From Streptomyces bathyalis (GTDB lineage: Bacteria; Actinomycetota; Actinomycetes; Streptomycetales; Streptomycetaceae), in NCBI RefSeq assembly GCF_015910445.1, contig NZ_CP048882.1:4030001-4094000 (forward strand): a DNA stretch of 64,000 bases, read 5' to 3'. Each line of letters opens with the position of its first letter. The stretch's first letter is position 1. The translations under genes were made by a program, and so were the position numbers. The notes under the pieces were generated by a model. It saw only the letters and a list, made by a program, of their open reading frames with translations, was not told the origin of the DNA and did no database searches. This document shows positions 35,907 to 43,695 of the stretch, piece after piece.

Positions 35907-37373
35907 TCAGGCCCGTACGCCCGGCGCGGTCGGCCCCAGCGCCGGTGCCTCACGCACGCCGAAGCGGTTCCGCAGCGCGGAGAGCGCGGCCAGATGACCG
36001 CACATGCCGTGCACGCCGGGCCCGGGCGGCGTCGAGGCGGAGCAGAGGAAGACGCCCGGAAGCGGGGTGCGCCAGGGGTCGAGCCTGGGAACCGGCCGCG
36101 CCAGCGACTGGTACAGCGTCATCGCACCGGCTCCGATGTCGCCGCCCACATAGTTGGGGTTGTACGACTCGTAGTCGCGCGCCGCGACGCCGCGTGCCGC
36201 GAGCACGGTGTCGCCGAAGCCCGGGGCGTACTTCTCGATGCGTGAGCGCAGAAGGGCCACCGGGTCCCGCGGGTCGCCGTTCGGAACGTGCGCGTACGCC
36301 CACACTGGCCGCTTGCCCTTGTGCGCACGCCCGGGATCGGTGGCCGCCGGCTCCACGAGCAGCACGAACGGCTCGTCGGTGGGTTCGCCCCGTACCGCCA
36401 GCCGCTCCCTGCGGGCGATCGCGGTGTGGCTGCCGCCCAGGTGGACGGTGCCGGCGCGGCCCACGTCCGGATTGGTCCACGGGACGGGCTCCGAGACGAG
36501 GAAGTCGGCCTTCGTCGCACCCGGCCCGTAGCGGAAACGCCTCAACTGCCGTGCGTAGCCCGCCGGGAGACGCCCTTCGGCGAGGGTGAGCAGCTGGGTC
36601 GGAGTGGTGTCGAGCAGGACGGCGCGCGCGTGGTCGAGCTGGCGCAGGCTGGTGATGTGCGAGCCGGTGTGGATGGTGCCGCCGTGCGCCCGTACGTCGT
36701 CGGCCATGACCCGGGCGATGCGTTCGCTGCCCCCGCGCGGCAGCGGCCAGCCGGTCGCGTGCGCGAGGTGACCCAGCAGCATCGCGACGGCGTCCGCGGC
36801 GAGGGAGGGCAGCTTGCCCACGGCGTGCGCGGCGACTCCCGCGAGCAGCGCCGGGGCGACATCCCCGCGGAAGCCGCTGAGCGCCCTTCGGGGAAGCAGC
36901 CGCGCCGCGAGCAGCAGGACGGCGGCGGGATCGCCCGGCAGGGACCGCTGGCCGCTCATGATGAAGTCCACCAGGCCCGTGCTGTGTTCGACCAGCGGCT
37001 CCATCAGCTGCCGCCAGCGCCGGCCGTCCTCCCCGAGGCCGTCGCAGGTGGCGTCCAGGTCGGGGTATGCCAGGCCGGCGCGTCCGTCGTCCAGCGGATG
37101 CGCGTAGCCGATCTCGGGGCCGAGGAGTTCCACGCCGCGGGCCGTGAGGTCGAACTCGCGGAAGAACGGGGAGGCGGCGGCCATGGGATGGACGGCGGAG
37201 CACACGTCGTGCCGGACGTCGCTGTCGAAGTACGCCTCGCCGCGCAGGCCGCCGCCGATGGAGGCGGCGGCCTCGTGCAGCTCGACCCGCAGGCCGGCCC
37301 GTGCCAGCGTCACCGCGGCGGCGAGCCCGTTCGGACCGGTGCCGACGATCGCCGCATCGACGGTCTGCGTCAC
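35907..37373 (-). CDS. FAD-dependent oxidoreductase, phytoene-desaturase-like
   Basis: Protein of 488 residues. AAIVGTGPNGLAAAVTLARA is the FAD-binding GxGxxG (residues 11-16) with the downstream ELHEAAASIGGG acidic residue; ILFSE-type core gives SIGGGLRGEAYFDSDVRHDV; the C-terminal PPGPGVHGMCGHLAALSAL is the second FAD-contact typical of CrtI-like amine oxidase/desaturases. The GTG start overlaps the exporter stop (GTGA), so it is the last gene of the 43869-35907 operon and translationally coupled to the exporter. In a peptide-modifying cluster it could oxidise or desaturate a side chain or be carried for another purpose; no carotenoid genes are present. Confidence 0.82.
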   Translation of the reverse strand: MTQTVDAAIVGTGPNGLAAAVTLARAGLRVELHEAAASIGGGLRGEAYFDSDVRHDVCSAVHPMAAASPFFREFDLTARGVELLGPEIGYAHPLDDGRAGLAYPDLDATCDGLGEDGRRWRQLMEPLVEHSTGLVDFIMSGQRSLPGDPAAVLLLAARLLPRRALSGFRGDVAPALLAGVAAHAVGKLPSLAADAVAMLLGHLAHATGWPLPRGGSERIARVMADDVRAHGGTIHTGSHITSLRQLDHARAVLLDTTPTQLLTLAEGRLPAGYARQLRRFRYGPGATKADFLVSEPVPWTNPDVGRAGTVHLGGSHTAIARRERLAVRGEPTDEPFVLLVEPAATDPGRAHKGKRPVWAYAHVPNGDPRDPVALLRSRIEKYAPGFGDTVLAARGVAARDYESYNPNYVGGDIGAGAMTLYQSLARPVPRLDPWRTPLPGVFLCSASTPPGPGVHGMCGHLAALSALRNRFGVREAPALGPTAPGVRA

Positions 37374-39391
37374 CGCGACCCGCCGACGGGCGTGCCGTTG
37401 TGCACCGGCGTCCCGTTCCCGTTCTGACCCGCGGCACCCGCGAACCCCGGCATGCCGGTCGGGTCCGTGGGCCAGGAAGCGGTCGAAGTGGCGGCCTGCA
37501 GCTGCGAGTTGGCGAGCCGGTAGTAGAGCGCGTCCCGCTTCATGAGCTCGTCGTGCTGGCCCACGGCCTGCACACGGCCCTCGTTCATCACCACGATCAT
37601 GTCGGCGTCGACGACGGTCGAGATGCGGTGCGCGATCGCGATCACGGCGCAGCGGGCGGAGACCTTGCGCAGCGTCTCGCGGAACTCCCGTTCGGAGTCG
37701 GAGTCCAGATGGGAGGTGGCCTCGTCGAGGAGGAGCACCGCGGGCTTCTGCAGCAGCGCCCTCGCGATGCACAGGCGCTGCCGCTGCCCGCCGGAGAGGC
37801 CGCTGCCCTGGTCGCCCAGTTCGGTGTCCAGCCCCTGGGGCAGCTCGCTGACGACCTTGGTGAGTCCGGCCAGTTCGATGACCTGGCGTACGTCCTCGTC
37901 GCTGGCGTCGGGCGTCGCGTACACCACGTTGTCGCGCACGGAGCCGCGCATGGCCGCGGTGTCCTGCTGCACGTAGCCGACGAGTCCCCGGAGCGTGGAC
38001 AGCGGCATCGTCTCGATGTCCTTGCCGCCGACCGTGATGCTTCCGGAGTCCAGCGCGTGGAAACGCTCGATCAGCTGGAAGAGCGTGGTCTTCCCGGCGC
38101 CGGACGGGCCGACGACCGCGGTCATTCCGCGGGCGGCCACCGAGAAGGTGACGTCGGAGAGCGTCTCGGCCGGCTGCTGGGCGTCGCCGCCCGAACTTCC
38201 CTCGCCGCCCTCGCCGTTCTTCTCGTCCTTGCCCCCGTAGCTGAAGTGCACGGAGCGGAATTCCACGGCGTCCTGGTCCGCCGAGAGCGACGAAGTGGAC
38301 GGAGGCTTCGGCCGGTGCCGCATCCTGTCGAGCACGCCGCCCTCCTGCGGAAGGGTGGTGAGCTCGTCGACCCTGCGGATCGCGGCGCGCCCCTGCTGGA
38401 ACTGGCCGATGGCCAGGAAGAAGAGCACCAGGGGGGAGACCATGTAGAAGAGATACATCACGAAGGCGGTGAGGTCCGCCATCGACATCGTCCCGCGGGT
38501 CACCCGCGTCATGCCGACGCCGACGACGACGGCGAGCGCCGCCTGCGTACCCACGTTCATGGCGGGCATGAAGAGCGCGTTGAGGCCGTTGACCCGCACC
38601 CCGGAGTTGCGTGCGCGCCAGGCCAGCAGGCCGATGCGGTTCGTCTCGCGGTCCTCCGCGCGGGATGCCTTGACGGTGGGCAGAGCCGACAGCGCGCGCT
38701 GCACGTCCGAGCCGTAGGCGCTGGTGTCCTCGCGGTTGACGACCGCCGCCCTGCGCACGCTGCGCGCCAGCATCAGTGAGACGCCGCTGGCGATGCCGAG
38801 GCAGGCCAGCGTGATCAGCATCATCCACACGTCGATCAGGAACATCACGACGACGCCGCCCGCCACCGTGAATCCGTTGATGACGAGCTGCGCCAGGCTC
38901 TGCGACAGCGCGATCTTCGCGAGCGAGGTGTCCGAGACCGTACGTGTGAGGACGTCGCCCTGCTGCTGCTTGCTGTAGGCGGACAGGTCCACGTGCAGCA
39001 GGCGTCTGGTGAGCAGCATGCGCACGTCGTAGACGACGTTCTCGCCGGCCCGGCCGATCAGATACGACTGGAGCGCCGAGAACGCGCCGTCGACGCAGAA
39101 CAGGCCCACGAGGATCAGGACCGCCGTGGCGAGTGGCTTGTTCGCGGCCGCCTGCTTGATCAGTTCACCGATCGCGTACGGCTGCGCGAGCTGCGCCGTC
39201 ACACCGATCAGGCCGATGACGATGCCCGCGGCGAGTAGCCCGCGGTGGCGCCGCGCCAGGTACCAGACGGCGGCCGGACTGGTGCCGCCCCGCCGTCTGC
39301 GCGCGTGCGCCGGGCCAAGGTGCTCCGGTGGCTCCTCCGCACGGGGAGTCTCGGAAACCGTCGTGTCCTTCGCCTCCACGGTGCTGCTCAT
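37370..39391 (-). CDS. ABC transporter, fused membrane and ATPase domains (peptide exporter type)
   Basis: Protein of 673 residues. Six membrane helices in residues 40-330 (GLLAAGIVIGLIGVTAQLAQ, LLLDEATSHLDS is in the ATPase), then nucleotide domain: VVGPSGAGKTTLFQLIERFH Walker A (about residue 430), YVQQDTAAM Q-loop, LGDQGSGLSGGQRQRLCIAR signature, VLLLDEATSHLDSD Walker B, AIAHRIST H-loop. Between membrane and ATPase lies a Gly/Glu/Lys-rich insertion. Homodimeric exporters of this form carry finished RiPPs (CypT in cypemycin is one). It starts 8 bases after the methyltransferase region and overlaps the oxidoreductase by 4 bases. Confidence 0.9.
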   Translation of the reverse strand: MSSTVEAKDTTVSETPRAEEPPEHLGPAHARRRRGGTSPAAVWYLARRHRGLLAAGIVIGLIGVTAQLAQPYAIGELIKQAAANKPLATAVLILVGLFCVDGAFSALQSYLIGRAGENVVYDVRMLLTRRLLHVDLSAYSKQQQGDVLTRTVSDTSLAKIALSQSLAQLVINGFTVAGGVVVMFLIDVWMMLITLACLGIASGVSLMLARSVRRAAVVNREDTSAYGSDVQRALSALPTVKASRAEDRETNRIGLLAWRARNSGVRVNGLNALFMPAMNVGTQAALAVVVGVGMTRVTRGTMSMADLTAFVMYLFYMVSPLVLFFLAIGQFQQGRAAIRRVDELTTLPQEGGVLDRMRHRPKPPSTSSLSADQDAVEFRSVHFSYGGKDEKNGEGGEGSSGGDAQQPAETLSDVTFSVAARGMTAVVGPSGAGKTTLFQLIERFHALDSGSITVGGKDIETMPLSTLRGLVGYVQQDTAAMRGSVRDNVVYATPDASDEDVRQVIELAGLTKVVSELPQGLDTELGDQGSGLSGGQRQRLCIARALLQKPAVLLLDEATSHLDSDSEREFRETLRKVSARCAVIAIAHRISTVVDADMIVVMNEGRVQAVGQHDELMKRDALYYRLANSQLQAATSTASWPTDPTGMPGFAGAAGQNGNGTPVHNGTPVGGSR

Positions 39392-39398
39392 GCCGGGG

Positions 39399-40157
39399 TC
39401 ACCTCGCCGTGTAGGTGCTGACGAACATGGGGGAGTCCTCCGCGTAGGGCGTCTCCTCCCAGTCCGCCCAGCGGTCGACCGGCTTCAGGCCGGCGGCTGC
39501 CGCGTACTCGTCCACCTCCTCCGGCGTGGTGAGCCGGGCCAGTTCGGAGCCGACGGAGGACTTGCCGTCCTCGAACCAGATGTGCGAGGCGTGCCAGAGA
39601 CTGCGGTCCTCGAAGACGGTGGAGTACGTCAGCAGACCCGTGTTCGGCTCCGGGTAGGGGATGAAGTACGAGGTGCGCTGCTGCCCCTCGTGCAGGGCCC
39701 GCAGGCCGCCCGGGTTCGACGTCTCCACGACGAGGACGCCGCCGGGAGCGAGCCGGTCCGCGGCGTGCTGCATGACGGCCCGCTGGTCGTCGGCCTCGAG
39801 GATCATCGAGAAGGTCGCGCAGACGCAGTAGACCAGCTGGTACTTCGTGTCGTCGGTGTACTTGCGGATGTCGCCGTGCACCGCTTCGACGTCGGCGTTC
39901 GCCTCTTTCGCCTTCGCCGTGAGCTGTTCGAGCATCTCGGGCGAGGAGTCGACGCCTGTCACGGGAAAGGCCCGTTGGGCCAGGGGTATCGCCACCCGGC
40001 CGGTGCCCACGCCGAGTTCGAGGGCGCGTTCACCGGGGTCGGGGTGCAGGGAGGCGAGCTTGCGCACGGTCGGCTCGGTGTACGCGCCGCTCGGGAAGAT
40101 CCGGTCGTAGAAGTCTCCGAACTGCCGCCCGTAGCCTATGTCGTCCACAGAGCTCAT
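39399..40157 (-). CDS. SAM-dependent methyltransferase, CypM-like candidate
   Basis: Protein of 252 residues, class I Rossmann methyltransferase: ALELGVGTGRVAIPLAQRAF is motif I (residues 45-60), TGVDSSPEMLEQL the acidic second strand, VEAVHGDIRKY, YQLVYCVCATFSMI and APGGVLVVETSNPGGL the later motifs. YDRIFPSGAYTEPTVRKLAS at the N-terminus is the lid. In linaridin pathways a methyltransferase of this size (CypM in cypemycin) dimethylates the N-terminal amine of the released core; the same job is the best inference here. Its ATG at 40157 follows the small-peptide gene after 115 bases; 7 bases separate its stop from the exporter start. Confidence 0.82.
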   Translation of the reverse strand: MSSVDDIGYGRQFGDFYDRIFPSGAYTEPTVRKLASLHPDPGERALELGVGTGRVAIPLAQRAFPVTGVDSSPEMLEQLTAKAKEANADVEAVHGDIRKYTDDTKYQLVYCVCATFSMILEADDQRAVMQHAADRLAPGGVLVVETSNPGGLRALHEGQQRTSYFIPYPEPNTGLLTYSTVFEDRSLWHASHIWFEDGKSSVGSELARLTTPEEVDEYAAAAGLKPVDRWADWEETPYAEDSPMFVSTYTAR

Positions 40158-40272
40158 CAGGGGCCCCCTCTCGGTCTTGTGGTGCGGGCCTTCCGCTGTG
40201 CTTCGCCGGGGGTTTCCGGCTCCCTGGCCTTCCGGTCGTCCGGCTTCCGGTGGTTCGGGGAGCCGGGGCGGG

Positions 40273-40365
40273 CTACTTCTTCTTGCTGTTCTTGGAGACG
40301 TTCAGCGCGATGGCGGCGACGACGATGATGGCGATGACGGAGATGACGATCGAGCCCATGGACAT
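40273..40365 (-). CDS. 30-residue single-helix membrane peptide
   Basis: A 30-codon gene from ATG 40365 to TAG 40273 with AAGGGG nine bases upstream of the start. It reads MSMGSIVISVIAIIVVAAIA, then LNVSKNSKKK: one Ile/Val/Ala membrane helix (residues 5-22) and a cytosolic Lys tail. The good ribosome site, clean codon bias and position inside the operon, between the 238-residue membrane protein and the methyltransferase, argue that it is real. Role unknown: an immunity peptide, or a small subunit of the membrane maturation complex. Too small for most annotation pipelines. Confidence 0.7.
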   Translation of the reverse strand: MSMGSIVISVIAIIVVAAIALNVSKNSKKK

Positions 40366-40446
40366 GTGCTTCGACCCCTTTCGGAATCCGGTGCTGGTTC
40401 ACCCGCCGGCGCAGGCGCGCAGGCGGACACTTGTGCGTACTGCTGG

Positions 40447-41163
40447 TCAGGCCGGCTGTGCGGGTACCTCCCCGCGCGAGTCGTCCCTTATGTGCGAGTC
40501 GTAGGAGGGCCCCCAGCCGGAGGTCCCGCCGGCAGCCGCCTCGTCCGGGCCCTTCATCTGGGTGTACGGGGAGACGAAGACGACCTCGGGGTCGGTCTCC
40601 TCGTAACCGGTGGCCCGCACGAGCGTGAACTGGAAGCCCTTCACGCCTTCGGCGTTGCCGTCCTCACGGATGCGGTGGCGCAGATAGGCGCAGAGGATCC
40701 GGTAGGAGGGCAGCTTCATCATTCCGCTGAAGCCCTTGTCCAGCTGGGTGATGAGCTCGGTGACGATGTCGAAGATGGCCTTCTCGGGGCGGCGTCCCGG
40801 GAACCAGAAGATCTGCGGGAGCTTGCGGCCGACGATGACCTCCACCATCCGCCAGGGGGAGGTCTCCCCTTCGTGGTTCAGCGTCCTGTACAGGATGTGG
40901 TAGTCGTGCTGCGCCGGAGTGGGCGCGAAGAAGCGCCAGTTGGGGAACATCCCCGAGAAGATGTCCATCTTCTGGGCCTTGTTGAACAGCGGGTTGGGAT
41001 GCTGCGCCGACAGCGTGCCCAGCAACAGCGCCGCCCCCGCCGCGCGCGTCAGGCCGCCCGGCCCGGTGAACGCGCGGGAGAGACCGGACCGGGCCCCGCG
41101 GGCCGCGCGGACCAGGGTCCCGGCGACCGCGCCGGGAACAGCCGGAGTTGGGGTGCTGGTCAT
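40447..41163 (-). CDS. Protein of unknown function coupled to the hydrolase fusion
   Basis: Protein of 238 residues. Gly/Ala/Arg-rich N-terminus with one hydrophobic segment (RAAGAALLLGTLSA), then FSGMFPNWRFFAPTPAQHDYHILYRT and PWRMVEVIVGRKLPQIFWFP, LPSYRILCAYLRHRI, FQFTLVRATGYEETDPEVVF. The PNWRFFAPxP motif is the kind seen in proteins that accompany HTTM (vitamin-K-carboxylase-like) membrane domains. Its ATG overlaps the stop of the upstream gene (ATGA), so the two are probably made together. In linaridin clusters a conserved partner of unknown function (CypL/LinL) follows the hydrolase gene; this could be the equivalent, though I cannot align them. Confidence 0.65.
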   Translation of the reverse strand: MTSTPTPAVPGAVAGTLVRAARGARSGLSRAFTGPGGLTRAAGAALLLGTLSAQHPNPLFNKAQKMDIFSGMFPNWRFFAPTPAQHDYHILYRTLNHEGETSPWRMVEVIVGRKLPQIFWFPGRRPEKAIFDIVTELITQLDKGFSGMMKLPSYRILCAYLRHRIREDGNAEGVKGFQFTLVRATGYEETDPEVVFVSPYTQMKGPDEAAAGGTSGWGPSYDSHIRDDSRGEVPAQPA

Positions 41164-43097
41164 CGTGCCTCCTTGGACTGGTTCCCCTTGGAGCCGTGAG
41201 TGCCCTTGGCCGATCCGCGGCTTCCCCCGGCCGCGCTGTCGGCGTCGCCGTCGTGACCCTCGACCTCGCGCAGGAACTCCAGGATCCGGCGGCCCACGTC
41301 CCCGCCCAGCCGGGCGTCGGTGAGCATGGTGTCGTGATCGGCTCCCTCGATCACGGAGTTGTGGACGATGCGCCCCTCGCCCCGGTGGGCCGCGCCGAGT
41401 TCGTTGTGCATCAGCAGCTGCTCGGGGTCGCGGTCGACGGTCCGCTGCGCCGACAGCACCAGCGCGTGTGCGCTGATCGCCGGCAGGTCACCGCTGAACC
41501 GGTGGAAGTCGGCCTCGGTGGCGTCCCATTCGCGCAACCCGGCCCGCCACAGCCTGCTGTCCGCGTACTGCGCGAAGGCGCGGCTGCGCACCTCCGCGGG
41601 CAGGTCATGGACCCAGCGGGGACGCACCAGCGTGGCCCCGAGACCGGCGCGCAGGCTGCCGCTCAGCATGTTCAGGCCGTCCTTGAGCCGGTCGGCGGAG
41701 TCCTGCTGCTGCTTGGAGCGGGTCAGCTCGTCCGGGTGCGAGCTGTCGAGATAGATCACGCCGCGTATGCGGTCGCCGAGTTCGGCTGCCGCCCGCCGGC
41801 CGATCTCGCCGCCCAGCGAGTGTCCGACCAGGTACACGGGCCGGCCCTTCGCCACGGCGCCCTCGACCAGGTCGACCAGGTCGTCCACCGATTCCTGGAG
41901 GGTGAACGGGCTGCTGCTGCGGCGCTTGCTCGGTCCGTAGCCCGCGCGGCTGTAGGTGATGATCCCGTAGTCGCTCTCCTCGACCAGCTTGTCCGTGATC
42001 CAGCCGAAGTGCTCCATCGTGGAGATCATTCCGGTGCCGAAGACCAGCACCGGAGAGCTGTCGTCCTCCGAGACCCGCTCGTTGTAGTGCAGTTCGTTGC
42101 CATGGCGGGTGGTGAGCACCCGGCCGTGGGGCCAGGGGTCGGTGGCCCGCATGCGGCGCATCGCGGCGAGGAATCCGGCGACGGTCACGCCGATCGCGGC
42201 CATGGACGCCGTGGCCTTCAGCATCCGGTCGTCGCGCCCGGCCACAGCGGGGTGGCTCTTCGGTGCGCTGGTGTAGGCGACCATCGGGTGCATCGCCTCG
42301 AAGGCCGTGATGAAGCGGCCCAGCCCCATGAAGTAGCCGTTGGCCACGTGGAACGCCGCGGCGCTCGCCATGACGGGCCGTGCGAGCATTCCGCCCTTGA
42401 GGTAGGCCACAGGGAAGAGGCACTCCAGGGCGAGCACGCCGTGAGCGAGGTAACGGGCGGGGACGGGGTAGCGGTTGGTGAGTTTCCACAGCCCCTCGTG
42501 CCCGTACGTGCGGGTACGCATGATGCCGTTGAGCGCGGAGCCGTCACGCCAGGGCTCGCCCAGCAGCTTCACCCAGCCGGAGACCAGGTAGGAGAGGTTC
42601 GCCTGCAGCGCCACGTACCACAACAGGGCGTCCTGGACGGCCGGTTGGGACGAGAGGCGGGCGAGACCGGCGGCCGTCTGCACGAACGAGGAGACCTGGT
42701 CCGAGCCGTCCGTGCCGTAGCGGTGGCGCGGATAGAGAGCCGCGTTGCTCAGTCCGAGGAACACGTTGGCGGCGCCGCGCCAGCGGGCGTTTCCGGGCGC
42801 CAGCAGGGCCGCGCTCGCAGCGATGCGTGCGACGTGAAGTGCCTTGGTGGTCCTGGGATTTCCGACCGCATCCAGAAGGCGCCGTGTGGGCCGGGTCGAC
42901 GAGGCGTGCATTCCGCGCGCGATCGTCCAGTCGTTGAGGCCGCCGCGCCGTATCTGCCGCTGGTGGGTGATGTATTCGAGGCTCGACGTCAGCGACGTCA
43001 CCGCCGTCAGCCGCTCGGATATGGCGAGTGCACGGCTGCGGGAGACCGGAACGGGCCCGAGAAATGTCGAGGTCAGCTTTTTGGCAAGCGATTTCAC
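41160..43097 (-). CDS. HTTM-like membrane domain fused to alpha/beta hydrolase (CypH/LinH-like candidate)
   Basis: Protein of 645 residues, GTG start with GAGGAGA upstream. Residues about 60-330 are a multi-helix membrane domain; LWYVALQANLSYLVSGWVKL and LGEPWRDGSALNGIMRT (around Trp183) match the Y..AG..KL.G..W..G.A pattern of HTTM/vitamin-K-dependent carboxylase-like proteins. From about 335 an alpha/beta hydrolase follows: VLVFGTGMISTMEHFGW oxyanion region, ITYSRAGYGPS, VYLVGHSLGGEIG with nucleophile Ser427, and GADHDTML with His588. The tail is Gly/Ser/Lys-rich. Linaridin pathways use a membrane protein carrying a hydrolase domain (CypH) as a presumed dehydration/epimerisation component; this is the leading candidate for that job here. 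Confidence 0.72.
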   Translation of the reverse strand: MKSLAKKLTSTFLGPVPVSRSRALAISERLTAVTSLTSSLEYITHQRQIRRGGLNDWTIARGMHASSTRPTRRLLDAVGNPRTTKALHVARIAASAALLAPGNARWRGAANVFLGLSNAALYPRHRYGTDGSDQVSSFVQTAAGLARLSSQPAVQDALLWYVALQANLSYLVSGWVKLLGEPWRDGSALNGIMRTRTYGHEGLWKLTNRYPVPARYLAHGVLALECLFPVAYLKGGMLARPVMASAAAFHVANGYFMGLGRFITAFEAMHPMVAYTSAPKSHPAVAGRDDRMLKATASMAAIGVTVAGFLAAMRRMRATDPWPHGRVLTTRHGNELHYNERVSEDDSSPVLVFGTGMISTMEHFGWITDKLVEESDYGIITYSRAGYGPSKRRSSSPFTLQESVDDLVDLVEGAVAKGRPVYLVGHSLGGEIGRRAAAELGDRIRGVIYLDSSHPDELTRSKQQQDSADRLKDGLNMLSGSLRAGLGATLVRPRWVHDLPAEVRSRAFAQYADSRLWRAGLREWDATEADFHRFSGDLPAISAHALVLSAQRTVDRDPEQLLMHNELGAAHRGEGRIVHNSVIEGADHDTMLTDARLGGDVGRRILEFLREVEGHDGDADSAAGGSRGSAKGTHGSKGNQSKEAR

Positions 43098-43301
43098 GTC
43101 GGTCTCCTCGGTTCCCGTGTTCCGGAGCGGGGGTGGCGGTCGGAGTGGGGGGGTGGTGGTCTGAATCGCGTGAAAGATGTCTGGCGTGGTGCGAAGTTCA
43201 ATTGGTTCGACAACTGCAAAGAAACAGGAAGGAGTTGGAAAAGCCCTGGCAGCGGGCTGTGCGACGACTTGAAAGAAACATTCAGAGGTGATGGTGTGGG
43301 A

Positions 43302-43335
43302 CCCGGCCGGCCGGTGTCAGGACCGGCCGACCGGG
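43302..43335 (-). terminator. Hairpin between precursor and modification genes
   Basis: CCCGGCCGGCCGGT (43302-43315) and ACCGGCCGACCGGG (43322-43335) pair over 14 positions with one mismatch around a 6-base loop. It stands 74 bases after the second precursor stop and 204 bases before the hydrolase start, all in one direction. A partial terminator here would give more precursor than enzyme, a common RiPP arrangement. The rest of 43098-43409 shows no gene; it is rather A/G-rich. Confidence 0.6.
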
Positions 43336-43409
43336 CGGAGCCCCGATCTCACAAGGCCCTGCAGAAGGGGGTACCGCGGGGCCGTGCGACTAGCGGGTTC
43401 GAGCCGGGA

Positions 43410-43589
43410 TCAGTCCTGGCCCGCTTCGAAGGCCGCAACCGTCGCCGAGGCGATGGCGACGCCGCCGAGGAAGGCGCCGGGGGTGCCCATCACCGGGGTG
43501 TAGTCGGTGAAGACGACACCCTCGGCGTCGGTGATCGCGACAGAGGCGAGCTCCGCCGACTCGTTGATCTGCGAAGTCACATCCTTCAT
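43410..43589 (-). CDS. Linaridin-like precursor peptide 2
   Basis: 59-residue peptide from ATG 43589 (AGGAG seven bases upstream) to TGA 43410. Leader MKDVTSQINESAELASVAIT and DAEGVVFTDYTPVM is acidic; PVMGTP (residues 32-37) is the PxxxTP motif placed at the leader/core junction in linaridins. By analogy to cypemycin the core starts at Gly35: GTPGAFLGGVAIASATVAAF then EAGQD, 25 residues, with dehydratable Thr36, Ser48 and Thr50 and no cysteine. It resembles precursor 1 without gaps from TP to the A-[YF]-x-A-G end. Alternative: small two-peptide bacteriocin without modification. Confidence 0.75.
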   Translation of the reverse strand: MKDVTSQINESAELASVAITDAEGVVFTDYTPVMGTPGAFLGGVAIASATVAAFEAGQD

Positions 43590-43695
43590 GTGTGCACTCC
43601 TGTTCTGTTCTGGACCCTCCGGAGCACGCGTGTCCCCCGGGGAGCAAGTGGTCGACGGCCGGACCGAGTTGGCCGGCCGGGGATGGTGCCTGTGG

